From NCBI GenBank assembly GCA_902794095.1, contig CADBFZ010000012.1, forward strand, positions 1 to 60,875: a stretch of 60,875 nucleotides of DNA, in the 5' to 3' direction. A program made the translations under genes and the position numbers. Of this stretch, positions 53,609 to 60,778 are shown one piece after another (the stretch's first letter is position 1; every line of letters starts with the position of its first letter). Source of the stretch: an uncultured Lachnospiraceae bacterium (lineage in GTDB: Bacteria > Bacillota > Clostridia > Lachnospirales > Lachnospiraceae). The notes beneath the pieces are model-generated. The model made no database searches, was not told the origin of the DNA, and saw only the letters and a program-made list of their open reading frames with translations.

Positions 53609-53659
53609 AGGACGGTTCCACTGCTTCCGCGGGTGGCGCGAATGCAGTGGAACCGTCCT
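53609..53659 (+). repeat. Structured element, reduced copy D, also a terminator of the anti-sigma gene
   Basis: Perfect 16-bp stem AGGACGGTTCCACTGC (53609-53624) and GCAGTGGAACCGTCCT (53644-53659), with a 19-nt loop containing GCGGGTGGCGCGAAT, the strand conserved in copies A, B, C and F. On the minus strand it is followed by TTTTC, so it can end transcription of the anti-sigma gene (stop 53677). This looks like a minimal element: loop strand kept, everything else replaced. Confidence 0.8.
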
Positions 53660-53676
53660 ATGGTTCAGTCTTTCAA

Positions 53677-54390
53677 TTAGTTGTCTTCATCGGTTGTTAC
53701 TGCGTAGCTGACTGTTTCATCCTCACCAAGTTCGAGAGCCTGATCTCCTGTGATAAGATCAGTGGCATCGATCTCGATGTAATCCTTGAACCACTCCTTG
53801 GAATCGTCGGTTGAACATGCGTAGTTGCCGTTTCCGGATATCTCAGTGAAGGCAAAATAGGTGTAAGGATTGGAAGGATCTTCAACGTGAAGGTAAAGTT
53901 CTCCGTCTTCGATCAGGTCGGTAACATCCTCTACAAGATTGTGATAGTAGAAAAGAGTACGTCCTTCATCGTTAATTCTGAGCACACCTTCGTTGTTGAG
54001 AAGCTCGAAGTATTCTTCGGGAGTCATGGGAGTTTCTTCACCGTTTGGTCCGAGGGATACTCCACCGAATCCGTATTCATGACCGTTATCGTCATAATAG
54101 GTATAGCTTCCGTCTCCGTTATCCTGAACTTCAATCTCCTGATTGCTTCCGTTAAGCCAGATGTTGAAATTGGTGCGGATTCCTCCCACATCTGCCGCAT
54201 AACATGCTGTTCCGCAAGTTAATGAACATATAACTATAGCTGCTGCAATCTTGCCTGCGCTGAAAAGTTTAACCACTTTTTTATCCTCTCTTTCTTTTTC
54301 AAGACTCTCAGATAAACGAGAGCTGAAATCTCCGGAGAGATGCAAATTATCGAAACTTTTCTTATATCTTTCTTCGTTAGATGTCTTCAT
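53677..54390 (-). CDS. Putative anti-sigma factor / membrane protein (DUF4179-like)
   Basis: 237 residues. N-terminal cytoplasmic segment of about 45 residues (YKKSFDNLHLSGDFSSRLSE, charged), one membrane helix (IAAAIVICSLTCGTACYAA), then an acidic extracellular domain with repeated DNGDGSYTYYDDNGHEYGFG. Layout is that of an anti-sigma factor, and the gene overlaps the sigma gene by 14 nt. The extracellular part has no named domain. Ends in a Glu/Asp-rich tail. Confidence 0.7.
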   Translation of the reverse strand: MKTSNEERYKKSFDNLHLSGDFSSRLSESLEKEREDKKVVKLFSAGKIAAAIVICSLTCGTACYAADVGGIRTNFNIWLNGSNQEIEVQDNGDGSYTYYDDNGHEYGFGGVSLGPNGEETPMTPEEYFELLNNEGVLRINDEGRTLFYYHNLVEDVTDLIEDGELYLHVEDPSNPYTYFAFTEISGNGNYACSTDDSKEWFKDYIEIDATDLITGDQALELGEDETVSYAVTTDEDN

Positions 54391-54859
54391 CCTGCCATCC
54401 CTCCAATTTAGTCTTCAGAAGCTTTCTGCTCTGAAGAAGCCTTGTTTTAACAGTGTTCTCGGAAAGCTTTAAGGTATCGGCAATCTCGCGGGTCTTGTAC
54501 CCTTCGTAATAGTGCAAATGTACGATGATCCTGTATTTGTCGGGAAGGGAAAGTACCGCTTCCATAAGGTCCCTGTCGGAGTCATCTTCAAATGGGATTT
54601 CTTCCATGTAATCCTCGTAAGGAACCCTGTTTCTATGCCAGAATGAAGTACAGGTGCTCTTGGCGATGTTGATGGTCACTCTTATGAGCCAGGCTTTCAC
54701 GTGCTCTTCGGACTCAAATTCCTTATCGGACTTATAGAGTCTTAGGAGCGCTTCCTGTACGGCATCTTCGGCATCCTGTCGCTGGCGGGTTATGTTGAAG
54801 GCCGCGGCATACAGTCTGTCACCGTATTTTGTACATATTTCAATGATATCTATAGCCAT
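54377..54859 (-). CDS. ECF-type RNA polymerase sigma factor
   Basis: 160 residues. Region 2 (CTKYGDRLYAAAFNITRQRQ, DAEDAVQEALLRLYKSDKEF, HVKAWLIRVTINIAKSTCTS) and region 4 (LPDKYRIIVHLHYYEGYKTR, EIADTLKLSENTVKTRLLQS) are clear. It overlaps the following anti-sigma gene, so the pair is probably co-regulated and released by an envelope signal. I did not find its own ECF promoter. Confidence 0.92.
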   Translation of the reverse strand: MAIDIIEICTKYGDRLYAAAFNITRQRQDAEDAVQEALLRLYKSDKEFESEEHVKAWLIRVTINIAKSTCTSFWHRNRVPYEDYMEEIPFEDDSDRDLMEAVLSLPDKYRIIVHLHYYEGYKTREIADTLKLSENTVKTRLLQSRKLLKTKLEGWQDEDI

Positions 54860-54943
54860 TTATTACTCTCCGTAAAGACGTCTTCAACAATAATACTTTT
54901 CAGAAGGCCAAATGGTTTTGTAAATTCATAAAAATTTGAAAAA

Positions 54944-55100
54944 GACGATTCCTCTGTTCCGCGGGTGGCGCGAATGCATAAGCTTTCGAGTCTTCGGTGT
55001 CTGCGGCATGAGCCAAACATACATGGTTCTATGGCCGCCTGACCCGAAACGGGAGAAAGTTATGCGTCGCGACAGGACCCCAGGAACAGAGGAACCGCCC
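54944..55100 (+). repeat. Structured palindromic element, copy C
   Basis: Between ECF sigma gene and histidine kinase. Outer arms TTCCTCTGTTCC (54949-54960) and GGAACAGAGGAA (55083-55094), 12-bp perfect. Then GGGT/ACCC, CGCGA/TCGCG, TGCATAAGCTTTC (54975-54987) against GAAAGTTATGCG (55055-55066), TTCGG/CCGAA, GCGGC/GCCGC and GAGCC/GGTTC inside. It shares TGTCTGCGGCATG and CTATGGCCGCCTGA with copy F. Plus orientation. Confidence 0.85.
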
Positions 55101-55111
55101 TCATTTTCATT

Positions 55112-57715
55112 TTAATAAATCGCTTTTCTGATGATCTCGGTTACGGCTTCGTAGGCTTTGAGGAAGTCGGGGTAATTGGATCTGACAAATTCCGCATCGC
55201 CCTCTTTGGAAGCTTTCTCAAGGTCGTAGGCACGCTCGGCAAGCTTAGTTGCACCGATGGTCTTGGATACAGACTTGAGGGCGTGGATCCTGATGGAATA
55301 GCCCTTCCAGTCTTCTGCTTCATAGCAGGTGTCCAGCTCTTTTATCTTCTCATCACGGTAGGTGATGTAATCGTCCAAAAGCTCGCGGTAGAATCCCGCA
55401 TCGCCTCCGCAGTAGGTCATTGCATTCTTGGTTTCAAATCCGGCTTTTCCCAGCCAGTCGACGAATTCCGAATCGCCTTCTTCCACGGTTTCACCCGCAG
55501 GTGCAAACTCCATAATTTCGCCGTCATCGGAAAACTCTATGGCATCATCGGAAGCAAATGACTTCTCGGGCAGGCAATTTCTCAGAATATCTTCCAGTGC
55601 CGAGATCTCAATGGGTTTGGAGAGATAATCGTCAAATCCCGCTTTCAGATACTCTTCCCTTGCGCCGTTGATCGCATTTGCAGTCAGCGCAACAACCTTC
55701 GTATCCTTATAAAGCAGACCGTCCGAGCGCATCTTCTCAAGAGTCTCGATGCCATCCATCTTAGGCATCATGTGGTCCAGAAGGATCAGGTTATATCTCT
55801 TGGTGTGAACCTTCTTCAGCGCATCCTCACCGGAATGTGCGGTATCCGCCTTGATTCCGAACAGTCCCAGCAGATTCTCCGCTACCTTAAGGTTCATGCC
55901 GTTATCGTCAACAACAAGGACATCCGCCTTGGTGACGTGCAGTTTTTCTTTCTTGGGAGCCGAAACCTTGGGCACATCAGTGCGGTCGCCCATGGGAGCT
56001 GAGTCAACGATCTTCTGTCTGATGACAAAATAAAACGTTGAACCCTTTCCGTACTCACTCTCGACGCGAATCTCGCTGCCCATCATCTTAAGGAGATTCG
56101 TTACAATGGACATTCCAAGTCCGGTGCCTTCGATGCCATGGTTCTTAACTTCATCAAGTCTTTCAAATGATTCAAAGAGCCTGGGCAGATCTTCGTTCTT
56201 AATTCCTATTCCCGTATCCTCAACGGAAAAGAAAACATCCACTTCATCGCCGTCACGCTGATTCTCTCTTACGGTAAGACGTACGTGACCATGCTCCGTG
56301 TATTTAACCGCATTGCTGAGAAGATTCATTACAATCTGCAAAATACGGACATCATCGCCGTTAAGCTTGGAAGGGAGATTTTCGTCAATCTCAGTGATGA
56401 ACTCAAGTCCCTTAGCCTCCGCTCTTTCGGAAGTCGAGATAATGATGTTTCCGATAAGATTGGCGGTATCGTAATCAACGGGAACGATCTCCATCTTGCC
56501 TTCTTCGATCTTGGAAAAATCAAGAATGCTGTTTATAAGAGTAAGAAGTGTCTTACCTGCATTTCTGATATTGGAAGAATACTCCAGGATCTTCTTATCA
56601 TCGGTCTCCCTGTAGATCATCTCATTCATACCGAGAACCGCATTGATGGGAGTTCTGATCTCATGGGACATGCTTGATAAGAAGGATGACTTAGCTTCAC
56701 TTGCCGCAACCGCACGCTCGGATACGATGAGAAGCTTTTCCCTTGCATCTCTTTCCTTTTTAGAACTCTTGAGAATAAACAGGATCAACAGGATAAGAAT
56801 TCCCATGACCACAAGGAACAAAACAACATTAATGAGAATTATGTTAAAGAACTCATCGCTGATGGATGTGGGGGCACTTCTTACAACAAGGTACCAGCCC
56901 AGGTATTCGACGTACTTGGATACGGCAAATTCATTGTTGCCGGTTATCTGATAGGAATATCCGCCGGACTCTTCGCTGGTTAAAACATCGGCATCAAGCC
57001 AGGCGTTTTCTATATTGATGTCTTCGGTATCAACCTGCACCAGACCGTTGGAATCTACAAGGTTGATCTTGACGTTGTATTCTTTTTCAGCTTCAAGGAA
57101 CATCTCCTGAAGGTTTGTCATCTGAACGCCTACGCCGCAAACTCCCAGAAGATTGCCTTCTTCATCTTCTATGCGGGCATTTACGAATACGGTCCAGACG
57201 CCTCTGTTAACTTCATCGCTGTCAACGTCCAGGTCATAGGGTTTGTTTTTATCGACGAAAATGGAATACCAAATATCATGATCGTCATTTACGGGATCGA
57301 CGATCTTGTTAAGACCTTCATAAGTGTAGTAACGGTGGGTGCTTTCGGAAACGAGGAATGCGGAATCATAATCAAGACTGCCCTTGACTCCGCTGAGATA
57401 TTTCTGCATTACGGCGATGGCTTTATCCTCGCTCATGCTGTCTTCACTTGTAAGGAAATCGGAAAGAAACTCGTCGCAGGCCATTGTCTGCGCCACGATG
57501 ATAGGTTCGTTTAATGAACTTGAAATGGAATCATAGATACGATATGTAAGCATCGTATCTACTTCTTTAGTATTTTCTCTTGCGAGCTTTGCCAGTGAAT
57601 AAATCGAAACGATTATTGCCAGAACGAATGCAAAAGAAACCGCAGATAAAATCGGAAGCATGCTCCTGTCTTTGCCGCTTGCAGGAGCCTTTACGTCACT
57701 TGAAACTGTACTCAT
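55112..57715 (-). CDS. Hybrid sensor histidine kinase with REC and Hpt domains
   Basis: 867 residues. N-terminal TM helix (about 20-43), extracellular dCache-like sensor (about 45-285; GVWTVFVNARIEDEEGNLLG, VCGVGVQMTNL), second TM helix (about 290-316), HisKA with FLSSMSHEIRTPINAVLGMN (phospho-His), HATPase with GTGLGMSIVTNLLKMMG, a REC domain (VLVVDDNGMNLKVAENLLGL, LILLDHMMPKMDGIETLEKM with the phospho-Asp), and C-terminal Hpt (RIHALKSVSKTIGATKLAER). No separate response regulator follows. It is divergent from LytTR at 57849, and the LytTR repeats lie between the two promoters. Confidence 0.93.
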   Translation of the reverse strand: MSTVSSDVKAPASGKDRSMLPILSAVSFAFVLAIIVSIYSLAKLARENTKEVDTMLTYRIYDSISSSLNEPIIVAQTMACDEFLSDFLTSEDSMSEDKAIAVMQKYLSGVKGSLDYDSAFLVSESTHRYYTYEGLNKIVDPVNDDHDIWYSIFVDKNKPYDLDVDSDEVNRGVWTVFVNARIEDEEGNLLGVCGVGVQMTNLQEMFLEAEKEYNVKINLVDSNGLVQVDTEDINIENAWLDADVLTSEESGGYSYQITGNNEFAVSKYVEYLGWYLVVRSAPTSISDEFFNIILINVVLFLVVMGILILLILFILKSSKKERDAREKLLIVSERAVAASEAKSSFLSSMSHEIRTPINAVLGMNEMIYRETDDKKILEYSSNIRNAGKTLLTLINSILDFSKIEEGKMEIVPVDYDTANLIGNIIISTSERAEAKGLEFITEIDENLPSKLNGDDVRILQIVMNLLSNAVKYTEHGHVRLTVRENQRDGDEVDVFFSVEDTGIGIKNEDLPRLFESFERLDEVKNHGIEGTGLGMSIVTNLLKMMGSEIRVESEYGKGSTFYFVIRQKIVDSAPMGDRTDVPKVSAPKKEKLHVTKADVLVVDDNGMNLKVAENLLGLFGIKADTAHSGEDALKKVHTKRYNLILLDHMMPKMDGIETLEKMRSDGLLYKDTKVVALTANAINGAREEYLKAGFDDYLSKPIEISALEDILRNCLPEKSFASDDAIEFSDDGEIMEFAPAGETVEEGDSEFVDWLGKAGFETKNAMTYCGGDAGFYRELLDDYITYRDEKIKELDTCYEAEDWKGYSIRIHALKSVSKTIGATKLAERAYDLEKASKEGDAEFVRSNYPDFLKAYEAVTEIIRKAIY

Positions 57716-57848
57716 GGATCCCCCTCATATCAACACAACCTTTTGGATTATACCCCTTAAGAGGGTAATAATCTACCTCTTAGGTGCGATTTTCTACCTC
57801 TTGGTCAAAACCCCTTTTTTTCCGCTTTAGTCCATGTATAATACAAGC
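57716..57848. promoter_or_regulatory. Divergent promoter region with 21-bp-spaced LytTR direct repeats
   Basis: TCTACCTCTT occurs at 57772-57781 and 57793-57802, exactly 21 bp apart (two helical turns), the usual arrangement for LytTR proteins. A third, inverted and imperfect copy (ACCCTCTTAAG on the minus strand) overlaps CCCTTAAGAGGG near 57755-57766. A plus-strand -10 TATAAT (57837-57842) lies 7 nt before the LytTR ATG. A minus-strand TATAAT (57747-57752) faces the kinase gene, 17 nt from TAGATT. Both promoters thus flank the repeats, so LytTR probably controls itself and the kinase. Confidence 0.65.
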
Positions 57849-58316
57849 ATGAACAATATAAAGGTCAAAATTGAAATAGACCAAAGCGCTAAAGATCCCG
57901 AAATAACGATCAGATGCGCCGAGGTAAACTCAGAGGTGGTAAGGATCCAGAGGATGTTGTCCGAAAGCGCGCAGGGCACACCACAGATCGTTTTCCACAA
58001 GGAAGATGCGGAGTACTTTTTACCGCTCGAGAATGTTCTCTTTTTCGAGACGGACGGCGGACACATAAGGGCCCACACCGCTGATGATGAGTTCGAAGCA
58101 AAGTACAAGCTTTACGAGCTCGAAGAAATGCTCCCGTCCTATTTCCTAAGGATATCCAAATCCACCATCCTTAATACCCACAGGCTTTATTCGATCACCA
58201 AGAACCTGGCCGGTGCCAGCAAGATCGAATTTCAGGGAACATATAAAACAGTCTACTGTTCAAGAAATTATTACAAGGCATTAAAGGAAATCCTGATGCC
58301 ATATGAGGAGAATTGA
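57849..58316 (+). CDS. LytTR-domain transcriptional regulator
   Basis: 155 residues from ATG 57849 (MNNIKVKIEIDQSAKDPEI). The frame from 57834 overlaps the -10 box, so the ATG at 57849 is the start and coincides with the expected start of transcription: a leaderless message. N-terminal 50 residues are a short beta-rich segment without a receiver domain. The LytTR DNA-binding domain follows (LFFETDGGHIRAHTADDEFE, YFLRISKSTILNTHRLYSI, FQGTYKTVYCSRNYYKALKE). Such regulators without REC are usually controlled by the downstream membrane protein. Stop overlaps the RBS of the LiaF-like gene. Confidence 0.88.
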   Translation: MNNIKVKIEIDQSAKDPEITIRCAEVNSEVVRIQRMLSESAQGTPQIVFHKEDAEYFLPLENVLFFETDGGHIRAHTADDEFEAKYKLYELEEMLPSYFLRISKSTILNTHRLYSITKNLAGASKIEFQGTYKTVYCSRNYYKALKEILMPYEEN

Positions 58317-58317
58317 T

Positions 58318-59070
58318 ATGAAAAACAGAACAAAATCAGTCGTATACGGAATACTTCTTATAGCACTTGCGGCAAGCCTTATCTTGTGGAAGCTGAACGT
58401 TTTTAATCTTCCCGCTTCATTTGCAGAGATCAGCGTATTCGGAATCGTCGTTGCAGTGATCATGGTTGTTGCAATCATCCAGAACATCATCGACTTAAGC
58501 TGGGGCGGAATATTCGTTCCTCTTGCAATCCTTGCGATAATTTTTGAGAAGCCCCTTGGCATCGAAGCAATCACTCCCTGGATCGTACTTATCGCAGCAA
58601 TCCTTCTTACAATTGCTTTCGAAATGATTTTCCCCAAGAACAAATTCCACCGTCATCTCAATGGTCATCACTTTAACAGACACATGAACTATGACGATAA
58701 GTTCTCTGAGACTTCCAATGAAGACGAAAACGGATATGTAATGCATTCAATGAAATTCGGATCCTGCACCAAGTACGTTCGCTCACAGAATCTTACCAAG
58801 GCAGACCTTTCATCACAGTTCGGTGAGATGGATGTATTCTTTGATCAGGCTCAGGTTCCTTCAGGAAATGTTGAGATCAACGTAAGCGTTCAGTTCGGCG
58901 AGATGGATCTTTACATTCCCAAGACCTGGAAAGTAGTCAACAAAACTTCCGTAATGCTCGGCGACTGTGACGACGCTTGCTCACAGGGTTACGAGATCAC
59001 CGAAGATCAGGTTGTATGTACCATACAGGGTTCCGTATCATTCGGAGAACTCCAGCTTAAGAGAATCTGA
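58318..59070 (+). CDS. LiaF-like membrane protein (likely inhibitor of LytTR)
   Basis: About 250 residues from ATG 58318 (MKNRTKSVVYGILLIALAAS; GAGGAG upstream), one base after the LytTR stop. Four membrane helices, then a charged His/Asn stretch (NKFHRHLNGHHFNRHMNYDD) and a C-terminal beta-helix-like domain with paired repeats SSQFGEMDVFFDQAQVPSGN and VQFGEMDLYIPKTWKVVN, typical of LiaF/cell wall-active antibiotics response proteins. LiaF-like proteins are inhibitors of signal systems that sense envelope stress. With LytTR this resembles the two-gene LytTR regulatory systems (regulator plus membrane inhibitor), though inhibitor identity is inferred. Confidence 0.82.
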   Translation: MKNRTKSVVYGILLIALAASLILWKLNVFNLPASFAEISVFGIVVAVIMVVAIIQNIIDLSWGGIFVPLAILAIIFEKPLGIEAITPWIVLIAAILLTIAFEMIFPKNKFHRHLNGHHFNRHMNYDDKFSETSNEDENGYVMHSMKFGSCTKYVRSQNLTKADLSSQFGEMDVFFDQAQVPSGNVEINVSVQFGEMDLYIPKTWKVVNKTSVMLGDCDDACSQGYEITEDQVVCTIQGSVSFGELQLKRI

Positions 59071-59125
59071 TTTCGTTAATGCAGATTGATAAAATTAGGG
59101 TTTTAAGCTTTGCCAAATAAAGAAA

Positions 59126-59161
59126 TCCCGGTGCGCCAATAAGACACACCGGGAAATTTTT
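59126..59161. terminator. Bidirectional terminator between LiaF-like and FecR genes
   Basis: TCCCGGTG (59126-59133) and CACCGGGA (59147-59154), 8-bp stem, followed by AATTTTTATA on the plus strand and an A/T-rich run on the other. Confidence 0.75.
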
Positions 59162-59178
59162 ATATTCAGTTCCCTTCA

Positions 59179-60663
59179 CTAACCGACATAACCGTCGGAA
59201 GGAGTTCCTATCGCATCAGGTGGAACATCGGGCTGAGTAGCTGAACCAGAATCTCCGCTTCCACTCGCACCGGTGTCGTCGCTTCCGCTCGTACCGGGAT
59301 CATCACTTCCGCTCGCCCCGGTGTCGGTAGTTGCGGGGTCCTCCGTAACAGGAGGCATATCTCCATTGTAGGGATCACTAGGATCGATATCTTCGCCGTG
59401 AGGATGCTCATCCGACGTATTACCCTGTGAAGGTGAAGGAGGTGTGCTTGGACCGCCGCTTGATCCGCCTCCGCCGCTGTTGCCTCCGCCGCCCTGGTTC
59501 TGATTTTGGTTCTGCTGTGTTGCTGCCGCTGCTGCTGCAGCTGCCGCTGCGTCAGGATCTTCAGGTGACTGAGGAGGAATCTGAACTACAGCATCAGGAG
59601 TCGTAGTTGCTGCCGGCTGCTGGTTTCCACCCGTAGCGGGCTGGGAAGGACCTGCATCAGCATCACTGTCGTCATCCGTCGGTGTAGGTGTAGGTTCATC
59701 ATTCTGCGTCTGACCTTCTTCAGTGGGTGAAGGATTCGTATCATCACCGGAAGCTGCCTGCATAGCATCTTTAGCTCCCTCAGGAAGAGTATTATCACCG
59801 CCTGCAGTGAAGGTATTGATGTTATTGATTGAGCCGTTCGCGTTGGAGTTATCCTCCTGATGGCTCTGCTCAAGGATTTCTTTTACATTCTGAATGAAAT
59901 CCATATTGAAGTTGGATTCGGACAAGACTGTTCCGAGTTCTGCAAGCGTTACGCTTCTTACTGCGGTTCCGTCAGCTGTTCTTCCGGTTAAAACAACGCT
60001 CTTGGTATCAGCACCGAGAAGGAGGTTTAAAGCGGAAGTTGAGATTCCGATGGACTGTCCGGCCTGAATGGTATTTTCGGTCTTGCAGACAGTTCCGTCA
60101 GCTGCTCTTTCAATAACCGAGTAAGTTCCTATTCCATCGGCAAATCCGATATTGGTAACAGTAGTTCCGTCAACCGTAATCTCAACCTGGGTAACAACTT
60201 CGGTTCCGTGAATAGCGGTTGAAGTATTGGGAGTGACGATGTCAAAAGTAGAACCGTCAGCAAGGGTTTCTTTTACCTCGGTAAGCATGCTTCCCGCTTC
60301 AACATATACGAGAGTATGGCTGTTTTCCGGTGTTCCGGTTGCCGTCAGATTGATTCTGGTGGTGGCATCCAGGTAAAGAAACTTATCATTATCAAGCCTT
60401 ATCCTGGCTGAAGCTCCGATTCCGGTGTAAATAGTATCTCCGGAGTAGAGCTGCATCTCGGATGTGGCATTAATTGTTGCTCCTTCACGCATAACGGTAC
60501 AAGGCCCCTCTACATAGATCATGCATGCGGTGCGCTGGGAAGAAACAATATCTCTGTTGTTGTAATATTTAATTGCGATAACACCAACGACGACCACTGC
60601 GATAAACGCAATGATCAACGGGACGGCTTTGTCGCCAAGATGAAGTTTTTTCACGGTATCCAT
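59179..60663 (-). CDS. FecR-domain membrane protein with low-complexity C-terminus
   Basis: About 494 residues from ATG 60663 (MDTVKKLHLGDKAVPL, GGGGAG upstream). A membrane helix (PLIIAFIAVVVVGVIAIKYY) is followed by an extracellular FecR-like domain (YSGDTIYTGIGASARIRLDN, VEAGSMLTEVKETLADGSTF, TSTAIHGTEVVTQVEITVDG, about 60-230). From 290 to the end the protein is low complexity: Glu/Thr/Pro, an Ala10 run, a Gln/Asn run, then Gly-rich and repeated [SGSDD-x-GTSGSDDTGASGSG]-like segments. The domain senses or binds and the long tail may cross the wall. Repeats suggest length variation between strains. Confidence 0.85.
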   Translation of the reverse strand: MDTVKKLHLGDKAVPLIIAFIAVVVVGVIAIKYYNNRDIVSSQRTACMIYVEGPCTVMREGATINATSEMQLYSGDTIYTGIGASARIRLDNDKFLYLDATTRINLTATGTPENSHTLVYVEAGSMLTEVKETLADGSTFDIVTPNTSTAIHGTEVVTQVEITVDGTTVTNIGFADGIGTYSVIERAADGTVCKTENTIQAGQSIGISTSALNLLLGADTKSVVLTGRTADGTAVRSVTLAELGTVLSESNFNMDFIQNVKEILEQSHQEDNSNANGSINNINTFTAGGDNTLPEGAKDAMQAASGDDTNPSPTEEGQTQNDEPTPTPTDDDSDADAGPSQPATGGNQQPAATTTPDAVVQIPPQSPEDPDAAAAAAAAAATQQNQNQNQGGGGNSGGGGSSGGPSTPPSPSQGNTSDEHPHGEDIDPSDPYNGDMPPVTEDPATTDTGASGSDDPGTSGSDDTGASGSGDSGSATQPDVPPDAIGTPSDGYVG

Positions 60664-60729
60664 AGGCACTCCCCTTCTCATAAGAAACCCCATATAATAT
60701 TACCACAAAAGGCACAAAACGACAACTTA

Positions 60730-60757
60730 TGTGACGTGGGGCGGACCCACTGTCACA
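60730..60757. repeat. TGTGACA-family hairpin (copy 3)
   Basis: TGTGAC (60730-60735) ... GTCACA (60752-60757), with inner GTGGG/CCCAC; upstream of the FecR gene and beside the IS end. Same ends as the hairpins at 33835 and 52263. Confidence 0.75.
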
Positions 60758-60778
60758 AATAAAAAAGGACGGGGCATT

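Noticed and set aside
54865..54900. AAGACGTCTT palindrome upstream of the ECF sigma gene as its own promoter element
   Set aside because: No -35/-10 pair of ECF type (AAC motif with CGT) was found at the right spacing.
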